From: Quisquiliibacterium sp.
Lineage (GTDB): Bacteria > Pseudomonadota > Gammaproteobacteria > Burkholderiales > Burkholderiaceae_E
NCBI GenBank assembly: GCA_023257915.1
Contig: JALRBB010000375.1
Span: 1-14,063, forward strand
DNA: 14,063 nucleotides
Direction: 5' to 3'
In this document: positions 1-5,720 of the stretch, one piece after another
How the letters are laid out: each line of letters begins with the position of its first letter
Position numbering within the stretch: the first letter of the stretch is position 1
Program-made: the position numbers and the translations under genes
The notes under the pieces: generated by a model
Database searches by the model: none
The model's input: only the letters and a program-made list of their open reading frames with translations
Told to the model about the DNA's origin: nothing

Positions 1-182
1 TCCCTGAGGGCGGCTGGCTGGAGGGGCGCACACAAGTGCTGCGGGTGACCCGCAATCTGGTTTTCAGCCAGGCGATCCTCAGTGTCGACGGCGAAATTGC
101 TGCGCGGGTCAGCGGGATCCTGAAGCCGACCGGGGAGGCCGACCCGCGATTCGGCGTCGAACGGTATTTTGCGCCGGACTGA
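1..182 (+). CDS. PaaI-family (hotdog) thioesterase, C-terminal fragment
   Basis: The gene enters from the left edge; only the last 59 codons are present, read from base 3 to the TGA at 180-182. The segment starts with GGWLEGRTQVLRVTRNLVFS and continues through a stretch ending GILKP. This pattern (EGR, a strand of basic and threonine residues, LVFSQA, then a final strand reaching a K-P turn) is what I recognise as the second half of PaaI-type hotdog acyl-CoA thioesterases, which hydrolyse aryl- or acyl-CoA to free acid and CoA. The HGG/Asp active-site helix lies upstream of the window. It converges on the dehydratase gene, whose stop lies 8 bases away, with no room for an independent terminator. 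Substrate unknown. The family call is moderately firm; a different hotdog subfamily is the main alternative. Confidence 0.7.
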   Translation, partial: PEGGWLEGRTQVLRVTRNLVFSQAILSVDGEIAARVSGILKPTGEADPRFGVERYFAPD

Positions 183-190
183 GCTGGGGC

Positions 191-1927
191 TCAGCGCGGA
201 GCTCGTCTGCCGTCAGCTTTGGCGCGCAGGAAATCGAAGTCCGCCCCCTGGTCGGCCTGCGTGACGCGCTCGAGGAACAGCTTTCGATAGCCGCGCGAAG
301 CGCTCGGAGGCTCAACTGGATTCTGCTCGGCACGCATCGCCAGTTCCTCGTCCGAGACCAGCAGCGTCAGCTCACGCTTGTTGACGCTCAGCCGGATTCG
401 GTCGCCGCTGCGCACCCAGGCGAGCGGGCCACCGGCCGCAGCCTCGGGGCAAACATGCAGCACGATAGTGCCGGATGCGGTGCCGCTCATGCGTCCATCC
501 GAGATCCGAACCATGTCCTTGACCCCGGCCCGAGCAAGCTTGCGCGGAATCGGCAGCATGCCGGCCTCCGGCATGCCCGGAGCCCCGGTCGGCCCGATGT
601 TCTTGAGCACCAGGATGTCGTCGGCGTTGACGTCCAGATCGTCGGAGTCGATGCGCGCAGCCATGTCCTCGATATTTTCGAACACCACAGCCCGCCCTTC
701 GTGCTCCATCAGGTCCGCGCTGGCGGCCGACTGCTTGACGATCGCACCGCGCGGCGCGAGATTGCCACGCAAGACCGCCAGACCGCCCTGCGGATAGATC
801 GGCTCGCGCAGCGTCCGGATCGCCGATTGCGCAAAGCCCGGGCCGGACTTCTCGATCTCCTCGCCCAGGGTCTGGCCAGTGATCGTCAGCGCATCCAGGT
901 TCAGCAGCGGTTTGAGCTGGCGCAGCAGCTCCGGCACTCCGCCGGCATGATGGAAGTCTTCCATGTAGTGCTGACCCGAGGGCTTTAGATCGACCAGGAC
1001 CGGAGTTTCACGGCCGATTGCATCGAGTCGATCCAGATCGATTTCAATGCCCAACCGGCCCGCGATGGCCGTCATATGCACGATCGCATTGGTCGATCCG
1101 CCGATCGCCAACAGCACGCGCAAGGCGTTCTCGAAGGCTCCGACAGTCAGGATCTTGTCCGGGGTCAGCTTGGACGCCGCGATCTGAACCGCGGTCACGC
1201 CGGTTCGCTCGGCGACCCGGATGCGATCTGCGGTCACCGCCGGCGGCGATGCGCTACCGGGAATCGCAATGCCAAGTGCTTCGGATACGCACGCCATCGT
1301 GCTTGCAGTGCCCATGACCGAGCAGGTTCCGACACTGGCAACCAGTTGATTGTTGACGTCGTCGATCTCCTGCTGATCAATCTCTTCGGCGCGGAAGCGT
1401 GCCCAAAATCGGCGGCAATCGGTGCAGGCGCCGACCCGCTGATCACGGTGCGAGCCGGTCAACATGGAGCCGGTGACCAGTTGGATTGCCGGCACGCCGG
1501 CCGATGCGGCGCCCATCAGCTGCGCCGGCACAGTCTTGTCGCAGCCTCCGATCAAAACGACCGCATCCATCGGTTGCGCGCGGATCATTTCCTCGGTGTC
1601 GATCGACATCAGGTTGCGCAGATACATGCTGGTCGGCGACGAGAAACTCTCGTGCAGCGAAATCGTCGGGAATTCGACCGGAAGCCCGCCGGAGAGCATC
1701 ACACCGCGCTTCACCGCATCAACCAGTTGGGGCATGTTGCCGTGGCAGGGATTAAAGCCACTGCCGGTTGCTGCGATGCCAATCACCGGTCGGCCCAGGG
1801 CGTCGTCGGTGTAGCCCGCGCCCTTGATGAAAGCCTTGCGCAGAAACAGTGAGAATCCGCTGTCTCCATAGCTGGTCAGGCCCTTGCGCATACCGCTGGG
1901 CGGGTCCTTGCGATCCTCGTTGCTCAT
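191..1927 (-). CDS. IlvD/Edd-family dehydratase, sugar-acid (aldonate) dehydratase type
   Basis: This 578-residue Fe-S dehydratase removes water from a 2,3-dihydroxy acid to give a 2-keto acid, in the cytoplasm. Three cysteines sit where the family binds its cluster: C61 (FNPCHGN), C129 (GGCDKTVPAQLMGA) and C202 (GTCSVMGTASTM). D130 and K131 follow C129, the lysine being the one carbamylated in this family, and E93 lies in SLHESF. The opening GLTSYGDSGFSLFLRKAFIK and the ending ADFDFL resemble aldonate (arabonate/xylonate-type) dehydratases more than the branched-chain enzyme IlvD, so I prefer a sugar-acid substrate; a dihydroxy-acid dehydratase remains possible. The start at 1927 is chosen because AGGAGA lies just upstream; an in-frame start at 2002 would add 25 low-complexity residues and lacks that site. 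It is divergent from the transporter gene with 92 bases between starts. No sugar transporter or regulator is visible nearby. Confidence 0.85.
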   Translation of the reverse strand: MSNEDRKDPPSGMRKGLTSYGDSGFSLFLRKAFIKGAGYTDDALGRPVIGIAATGSGFNPCHGNMPQLVDAVKRGVMLSGGLPVEFPTISLHESFSSPTSMYLRNLMSIDTEEMIRAQPMDAVVLIGGCDKTVPAQLMGAASAGVPAIQLVTGSMLTGSHRDQRVGACTDCRRFWARFRAEEIDQQEIDDVNNQLVASVGTCSVMGTASTMACVSEALGIAIPGSASPPAVTADRIRVAERTGVTAVQIAASKLTPDKILTVGAFENALRVLLAIGGSTNAIVHMTAIAGRLGIEIDLDRLDAIGRETPVLVDLKPSGQHYMEDFHHAGGVPELLRQLKPLLNLDALTITGQTLGEEIEKSGPGFAQSAIRTLREPIYPQGGLAVLRGNLAPRGAIVKQSAASADLMEHEGRAVVFENIEDMAARIDSDDLDVNADDILVLKNIGPTGAPGMPEAGMLPIPRKLARAGVKDMVRISDGRMSGTASGTIVLHVCPEAAAGGPLAWVRSGDRIRLSVNKRELTLLVSDEELAMRAEQNPVEPPSASRGYRKLFLERVTQADQGADFDFLRAKADGRRAPR

Positions 1928-2019
1928 GTCGTTCTCCTGGGGAGGCGTCATATTAGACGAGCCTGGACCGGGCAGCGAGCCTGCCCGTGGCCGCATGCCC
2001 ATCGACTAGGATAAGAATC
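1928..2019. promoter_or_regulatory. Divergent promoter region, dehydratase / VIT-type transporter
   Basis: This 92-base gap holds both 5' ends. On the minus strand a TAATAT hexamer (1955-1950) is a plausible -10 box that would put transcription start about 15 bases before the dehydratase ATG; I see no good -35. A perfect 7-base inverted repeat (1969-1987) lies directly behind it. For the plus gene, AGGA at 2008-2011 lies 8 bases before ATG 2020. The promoter is inferred. Confidence 0.4.
1969..1987. repeat. Perfect 7-bp inverted repeat in divergent intergenic region
   Basis: CGGGCAG (1969-1975) and CTGCCCG (1981-1987) are perfect reverse complements separated by CGAGC. The position between two divergent genes fits a shared operator; a hairpin in the leader of the plus-strand transcript is also possible. 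No known regulator site is recognised. Confidence 0.5.
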
Positions 2020-3087
2020 ATGAACGATCCGACCCGCGCGGCACGCGAAGGCTTTTTAGAAGAGCTTCGCTCGTCTTTGCTGTACGAGTCTCTGGCCGAG
2101 ATTGAGGCGGACTCGCGGATTGCCTCGCTCTATCGCGCGCTCGCGCGCGCCGCCCGAGCGCAGGCCGAGACCTGGGAGGTTAGGTTGCGCGAGGCGGGAG
2201 TCAAGGTACCTACGCGGCCGACGCTGGATCTTCGCGCCCGGCTTGCATTGTGGATCGCTCGGCGAATCGGCGTGCGTCCGATGCGTGAGGTGTTTGCGGC
2301 GATGAAGGTGCGAGGCCTGTCGGCATACGGCGGATCGTTCGCCGGCTCGGGTGGTTCGCAGCGCGGTGGACATCCGACGCCCACTGATGTCGACGAGATC
2401 GGCAAGCGGCATCGTACCGGTGGCGGCAATCTGCGTGCCGCGGTGTTCGGCGTTAATGACGGCCTGGTGTCCAACGCCAGCCTGATCATGGGCATGGCCG
2501 GTGCGCAGGCCGAGCCCCGCACCTTGCTGCTGACCGGCATCGCTGGCTTGCTGGCGGGCGCCTTTTCGATGGCTGCCGGCGAGTATGTGTCGGTGCGCTC
2601 GCAACGCGAGGTCTTTGAGTATCAGATCGGGCTCGAGCGCGAGGAACTCGAAGAGTACCCACAGGCTGAGGCAGACGAACTGGCGCTGATCTACGAGGCA
2701 AAGGGGTTCGAGGCGGCCGAAGCGCGAACCCTGGCCGATCGGTTGATCGCGGACCCGGAGCGTGCGCTCGACACGCTTGCGCGTGAGGAACTCGGGCTCA
2801 ATCCGGACGAACTTGGCTCGCCCTGGGGGGCCGCCCTGTCTTCGTTTCTCGCGTTTGCCGGCGGTGCGCTGCTGCCTTTGTTGCCGTTTATGTTCAGCTC
2901 CGGGAACAGCGCGTTTCTCGTCTCGATCGTCACCGCGGCGAGCGCACTGTTTGCGGTTGGCGCGACGCTTTCGTTCTTTACCGGCAAAGGCGCGCTAAGC
3001 TCCGGACTTCGGATGCTCGCGATCGGCGCGGCGGCGGGTGCAGCGACCTTCCTGATCGGCAGCCTGATTGGTGTCAGTGTGAGTTGA
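2020..3087 (+). CDS. VIT1/CCC1-family Fe/Mn transporter with degenerate ferritin-like N-terminus
   Basis: This 355-residue inner-membrane protein probably exports Fe(II) or Mn(II), using proton antiport as in the family. Residues 10-60 form a helical pair (LLYESLAEIEADSRIASLYR, then AQAETW) resembling the rubrerythrin/ferritin-like half of membrane-bound ferritin (MbfA-type) proteins. Residues 61-130 are a basic, then Gly/Ser-rich linker. The transporter domain starts at NLRAAVFGVNDGLVSNASLI (TM1, about 138-162, D146), then TM2 (about 168-192, ending AAGEYVS). A Glu-rich cytosolic metal-binding helix follows (about 195-230, EREELEEY), then TM3 (270-292), TM4 (298-320) and TM5 (331-353). The start is ATG 2020, 8 bases after AGGA; an upstream in-frame GTG at 1987 falls inside an inverted repeat and lacks a ribosome site. 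Odd point: the ferritin-like part lacks the usual Glu/His metal ligands, with A45 and Q48 where ExxH is expected. Confidence 0.88.
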   Translation: MNDPTRAAREGFLEELRSSLLYESLAEIEADSRIASLYRALARAARAQAETWEVRLREAGVKVPTRPTLDLRARLALWIARRIGVRPMREVFAAMKVRGLSAYGGSFAGSGGSQRGGHPTPTDVDEIGKRHRTGGGNLRAAVFGVNDGLVSNASLIMGMAGAQAEPRTLLLTGIAGLLAGAFSMAAGEYVSVRSQREVFEYQIGLEREELEEYPQAEADELALIYEAKGFEAAEARTLADRLIADPERALDTLAREELGLNPDELGSPWGAALSSFLAFAGGALLPLLPFMFSSGNSAFLVSIVTAASALFAVGATLSFFTGKGALSSGLRMLAIGAAAGAATFLIGSLIGVSVS

Positions 3088-3133
3088 CCCACAGCGGCTT
3101 GTCATGCGCGCGTCATCGCGACAATCCGAAACG

Positions 3134-3149
3134 CCAGCCTCAGGGCTGG
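3134..3149 (+). terminator. Possible hairpin after the VIT-type transporter gene
   Basis: CCAGCC (3134-3139) and GGCTGG (3144-3149) form a 6-bp stem with a TCAG loop, extendable by a G-U and a C-G pair. It starts 46 bases after the transporter stop. No T-run follows directly, so it is at best a weak intrinsic terminator. A second perfect palindrome, GAAAGCTTTC, lies at 3162-3171, between this hairpin and the next gene, and could equally mark a promoter or operator for that gene. Confidence 0.35.
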
Positions 3150-3207
3150 TGCGAATTCACCGAAAGCTTTCCAGGCTTTTATCCACGACCCCGAACGGAA
3201 TCCGACC

Positions 3208-3519
3208 ATGATCCACGTCATCGCCATCATTACCGCAAAACCCGGCCAGCGCGCTGCCATCCTCGAAGCCTTCCGAGCCAACATGCCGGCAGTTCATGCC
3301 GAGCAGGGTTGTATTGAATACGGTCCGGCAATCGATGCCGAGGGCATGGGATCGTTTCAGACCCCGTTCGGCCCGGACACCTTTGTGGTTGTCGAAAAGT
3401 GGGAGAGCACCGAAGCTCTGAAGGCGCACGCGGCCGCTCCACACATGGCCGCCTACGCGGCGAAGGTCAAGGATCTGATCGCCGGCCGAGTGATCCACGT
3501 GCTTCAGCCTGCCGCCTGA
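3208..3519 (+). CDS. ABM-domain putative quinol monooxygenase (YgiN-like)
   Basis: This is a 103-residue, single-domain dimeric alpha/beta-barrel protein of the antibiotic-biosynthesis-monooxygenase (ABM) fold. The order fits: first strand IHVIAIITAKPG, helix RAAILEAFRANMPAVHAEQG, then CIEYGPAID, a strand with FVVVEKWES, and helix TEALKAHAAAPHMAAYAAKV before the last strand. Members such as E. coli YgiN oxidise quinols or small aromatics without cofactor, but many are uncharacterised, and no residue here fixes a substrate. Length is normal. The start gives the full first strand; the ribosome site (CGGAAT region) is poor. It lies 120 bases after the transporter, with a hairpin between, so it may have its own promoter. 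It converges on the crotonase gene across a GC-rich hairpin. Confidence 0.8.
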   Translation: MIHVIAIITAKPGQRAAILEAFRANMPAVHAEQGCIEYGPAIDAEGMGSFQTPFGPDTFVVVEKWESTEALKAHAAAPHMAAYAAKVKDLIAGRVIHVLQPAA

Positions 3520-3531
3520 CGGCTGGTCGGG

Positions 3532-3556
3532 CAGGGCGGCAACCCGGTGCCGCCTG
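3532..3556. terminator. Bidirectional terminator-like hairpin between convergent genes
   Basis: CAGGGCGGC (3532-3540) pairs with GCCGCCTG (3549-3556) as an 8-bp stem with one bulged G and an 8-base loop. It lies 12 bases after the monooxygenase stop and about 24 bases after the crotonase stop on the other strand, so it could serve both. There is no T-run on either side, so it would need Rho or act as an RNA-stabilising stem. Confidence 0.45.
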
Positions 3557-3579
3557 TCCTTGATGCGTCGCGGGGCTGC

Positions 3580-4308
3580 TCACGCTTTGCCGCTCGCGCT
3601 GCGCATTGCGTTGCGGTACGCGACGATGCGGTCCTTGAGCCCTGGCGTACTGGCCGAGCGCACTAGTGCGGCAAGGTCTGCGTCGCGCAGATCGGCACGG
3701 GTGGCCTGACGTATCGCGCGCGCGGTGTCCGGGGCGATCGCGGCCCGCCTGGCGAGTGATTCAGCGGCAGCGCTCTCGTCGGCGACCAGTGCGCTCGCCA
3801 TGCCAGCCTTTAGCGCTTCGCTCGCCTCCACATGACGTCCTTCAATGACCCAGCGCCTTGCGCAGTCGGTTCCGACGCGCTCGGCGAGTCGGCGAGAACC
3901 GAGGACCAGCCCGAAGCCGGCGCCAGGAAAGCGAAAGCTGCTGTCTTCAAAGCCAATCCGCTCGTCGCAGCAGGCGAACAGATCCGCCCCTGCGCCCCAG
4001 GCGCGTCCCTGCGCGATCGCCACGGTGCGCATCGGGGCGTGCCAGAGTGTCGCGAGTAGTTGTTCTACCCGCACGAAGCGCAGTAGCAGATCGCCGTCAG
4101 TGCTCATGTCCAGGTCGGACAGATCGAAGCCGGTGCAAAAATTTCGACCGGCGGCACGAAGCACCAGCGTGTGGATTGTGGGATCCGCGCTCGCCTGATC
4201 GATCGCCGCGATCAGCGCGTCAACCATCTCGGCCGACAGCGCGTTACCCCGGTCTGCCCGATCAAGCATGATGCTACGCCGGCCATCAATGGTGTCGATT
4301 GCAATCAT
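3580..4308 (-). CDS. Crotonase-fold (enoyl-CoA hydratase/isomerase family) protein lacking both hydratase glutamates
   Basis: This 242-residue cytoplasmic protein belongs to the crotonase superfamily, which binds acyl-CoA thioesters and stabilises an enolate in an oxyanion hole. The first oxyanion-hole segment is visible at residues 51-62 (RAAGRNFCTGFD) and the second at 102-112 (RAWGAGADLFA). The two acid/base glutamates of classical enoyl-CoA hydratase (E144 and E164 in the rat enzyme) align with D109 (GAGAD) and G129 (FPGAG), so ordinary hydration is unlikely; an isomerase, hydrolase, decarboxylase or other thioester reaction is more plausible. The start at 4308 is preferred: GAGA lies about 9 bases upstream, and the alternative start at 4353 would overlap the dioxygenase gene and add residues outside the fold. 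It begins 22 bases after the thiol dioxygenase stop, so the two are very probably co-transcribed. Family firm, reaction unknown. Confidence 0.85.
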   Translation of the reverse strand: MIAIDTIDGRRSIMLDRADRGNALSAEMVDALIAAIDQASADPTIHTLVLRAAGRNFCTGFDLSDLDMSTDGDLLLRFVRVEQLLATLWHAPMRTVAIAQGRAWGAGADLFACCDERIGFEDSSFRFPGAGFGLVLGSRRLAERVGTDCARRWVIEGRHVEASEALKAGMASALVADESAAAESLARRAAIAPDTARAIRQATRADLRDADLAALVRSASTPGLKDRIVAYRNAMRSASGKA

Positions 4309-4330
4309 CGGGTGGTTCTCGCGGATCCGT

Positions 4331-4945
4331 TCAGGCCAGGGCGGCTCGTACACTGGCCGAGCGATCCCACAGGTTCGGGGTCACCGCGGAGGTGTAGCCC
4401 GACACGAAGGGTTTGATCTGACCATTGGCATCCAGCATGTGCCGGCTGACTGCGCCGATGTTTGCACCATACACATGGATGCTGATTGACGGGCCGTCCT
4501 GCCGGGCGCTGGATACCACATGCCAGTCCCCGATGCTTGGGGATACCGCATCAATGTCGCCAACCTGCATCAGGTGTTCTGCACCGGTCGGAGTCACCGC
4601 GTCGCCAGCGCATTCGTATTCAGTGCAGCGCTCGGTTCCACGTAATTGTCCGACCAGCCCCCAGACCGTGTGATCGTGCACCGGCGTGCGGTGGCCCGGC
4701 CCCCAGACGAAGCTGACCACCGAAAACCGCTCGAGCGGATCGCAATACAGCAGGTACTGGCGATATGTGTCGGATGCCAGTTGTGCGAACTCGTCAGGCA
4801 GCCAGGCATCGTCACGAATCAGCGTCGAGAGCAACTCCCGCCCCCGGGCGATCAGTTCTGGCTCGTCGCTGGTGCGTTCGACCAGACGGGTCATGCCGAT
4901 GACGAACTCGCGCAGCGGCGCGATGCGGTCTGTGGAATCTGACAT
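4331..4945 (-). CDS. mdo: Thiol dioxygenase, 3-mercaptopropionate dioxygenase type
   Basis: This is a 204-residue cupin non-heme iron enzyme of the cysteine dioxygenase family. It adds O2 to a thiol, converting 3-mercaptopropionate (or cysteine) to the sulfinate. Iron ligands are H90 and H92 (TPVHDHTVWG) and H142 (GDWHVVS). The second-sphere triad S155, H157 and Y159 (SISIHVYGANIG) and R168 are present at the numbering I recall for the bacterial 3-mercaptopropionate dioxygenase of Azotobacter. A glycine stands near the position of the cysteine that forms the Cys-Tyr crosslink in mammalian cysteine dioxygenase, which again favours the bacterial mercaptocarboxylate type. The start at 4945 follows AGGAGA by 9 bases; an in-frame start at 5026 would add basic, non-conserved residues. 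It lies between an NTF2-like gene (102 bases upstream) and the crotonase (22 bases downstream). Family firm, substrate preference inferred. Confidence 0.88.
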   Translation of the reverse strand: MSDSTDRIAPLREFVIGMTRLVERTSDEPELIARGRELLSTLIRDDAWLPDEFAQLASDTYRQYLLYCDPLERFSVVSFVWGPGHRTPVHDHTVWGLVGQLRGTERCTEYECAGDAVTPTGAEHLMQVGDIDAVSPSIGDWHVVSSARQDGPSISIHVYGANIGAVSRHMLDANGQIKPFVSGYTSAVTPNLWDRSASVRAALA

Positions 4946-5047
4946 CGAAATGGTTCTCCTGTGCTCGAAGCTCGCGCCCTGCGCGCAATAACGACGGTAG
5001 CGGTGCCTTGTCGGACGCCGCGCCATCCAGCCAAAAGCCGCAGGGTA

Positions 5048-5440
5048 TCAGCGCTGCTGCTCCAGCATGGCTGCCATCTGCGCATGCAACTTGTTGACCG
5101 CCTTGAGCGGCCGGACCATGACCTTGAAGTCGACGATTTTTCCGGCGTCGTTCCAGCGAATCAGATCGACTCCGTTGATCAGAATGCCGTCGATGCGGGT
5201 TTCGAACTCGAGAACCGCGTCTCGTTCGCCAATGATTTCGCGCACGTAGCGAAACCCATCGCTTGCGAGCACATGCATCGCGGCGGTCAGATACTGCCGG
5301 GTCAGGGCGATGCCTTGTTGCGGTGTGTGGACGACCGGAGAATGAAACACGACATCTTCCGCAAGCAGAGCGTCGAGAAGCGCCGGATTTTTCGCTTGCA
5401 CCAGCGCGTGCCAGGCTGCGATTGGATGATTGTTGTTCAT
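5048..5440 (-). CDS. NTF2-like / SnoaL-type small protein
   Basis: This 130-residue protein has a cone-shaped NTF2-like (SnoaL) fold: an N-terminal helix (HPIAAWHALVQAKNPALLDA), the segment LLAEDVVFHSPVV, helix TRQYLTAAMHVL, strands REIIGERDAVLEFETRI and GVDLIRW, then a last strand KIVDFKVMVRP and a C-terminal helix. Members include isomerases, cyclases, dehydratases and pure ligand-binding proteins; no residue pattern here tells which. The start is ATG 5440. A TTG two codons upstream (5446) is less likely. No Shine-Dalgarno is visible: the expected place is taken by a 5-bp hairpin at 5442-5455. It heads the probable minus-strand unit with the thiol dioxygenase and crotonase, although the 102-base gap would allow a separate promoter for the dioxygenase. 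Confidence 0.75.
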   Translation of the reverse strand: MNNNHPIAAWHALVQAKNPALLDALLAEDVVFHSPVVHTPQQGIALTRQYLTAAMHVLASDGFRYVREIIGERDAVLEFETRIDGILINGVDLIRWNDAGKIVDFKVMVRPLKAVNKLHAQMAAMLEQQR

Positions 5441-5441
5441 A

Positions 5442-5455
5442 AGCAATATTTTGCT
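5442..5455 (-). repeat. Perfect inverted repeat abutting the NTF2-like start codon
   Basis: AGCAA (5442-5446) and TTGCT (5451-5455) pair around a four-base A/T loop and end one base before the ATG at 5440. On the minus-strand mRNA this forms a small A/T-looped hairpin exactly where a ribosome site should be. On DNA it could be an operator half-site pair. Confidence 0.45.
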
Positions 5456-5477
5456 CGACTATTGCGGTGCAACATGC

Positions 5478-5495
5478 GACAATTATGTCATTGTC
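5478..5495. promoter_or_regulatory. Dyad operator candidate with 6-bp arms
   Basis: GACAAT (5478-5483) and ATTGTC (5490-5495) are perfect reverse complements six bases apart, giving an 18-bp site of typical size for a dimeric regulator. It covers the candidate -10 box of the minus-strand NTF2-like gene. No regulator gene is visible nearby. Confidence 0.45.
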
Positions 5496-5708
5496 CCGGC
5501 TACCAAGCAGGCTAGACCTGCCGGTGTCATCAATCCCTCCCTCCGTCGTGTCCTGCTAGGCGCGACATCTGTCGGATGGCGTTGATGCAGTTGCGATCCG
5601 CCATCGACTGAAGCGTTTTCGGTCCCCCAGGGCTTTGTCGCTTTGTGCCAATTCGTCGTGCACCCATGCCGGGACGCGACGCGGCGCAAGGCCTGGCCTG
5701 CTCGAACC

Positions 5709-5720
5709 GGAAAACCTTCC
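5709..5720 (+). promoter_or_regulatory. Ribosome site inside a small hairpin before the helicase ATG
   Basis: GGAA (5709-5712), the only purine-rich ribosome-site candidate, can pair with TTCC (5717-5720) around AACC, and the stem touches the ATG at 5721. The stem is only 4 bp, so any effect on translation would be modest; temperature or helicase-dependent control is speculation. Confidence 0.35.

Larger units (their letters stand above)
5441..5720. promoter_or_regulatory. Divergent regulatory region, NTF2-like gene / DEAD-box helicase
   Basis: This 280-base gap is the longest non-coding stretch. The left part is AT-richer than its surroundings. A minus-strand CATAAT (5487-5482), five of six to the -10 consensus, lies inside the dyad 5478-5495 and would start transcription about 35 bases before the NTF2-like ATG; its -35 is poor. 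The right part (about 5530-5708) is GC-rich, has no gene I would support, and probably forms a long leader of the helicase mRNA, as is common for DEAD-box genes. An in-frame GTG at 5643 is not adopted because its added residues are not conserved-looking. Confidence 0.45.

Noticed and set aside
1076-1852. 258-codon plus-strand frame opposite the dehydratase
   Set aside because: Antisense shadow: the dehydratase has all cluster cysteines in the other strand and this frame shows no domain.
191-1927. Housekeeping branched-chain dihydroxy-acid dehydratase (ilvD)
   Set aside because: The N- and C-terminal signatures look like aldonate dehydratases; not strictly excluded without a tree.
4331-4945. 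Mammalian-type cysteine dioxygenase
   Set aside because: The crosslinking cysteine position carries glycine, and the Ser-His-Tyr plus R168 pattern fits bacterial 3-mercaptopropionate dioxygenases better; cysteine activity cannot be excluded.
5643-5720. GTG start extending the helicase by 26 residues
   Set aside because: The added residues do not resemble helicase N-termini, and ATG 5721 places the Q motif normally.
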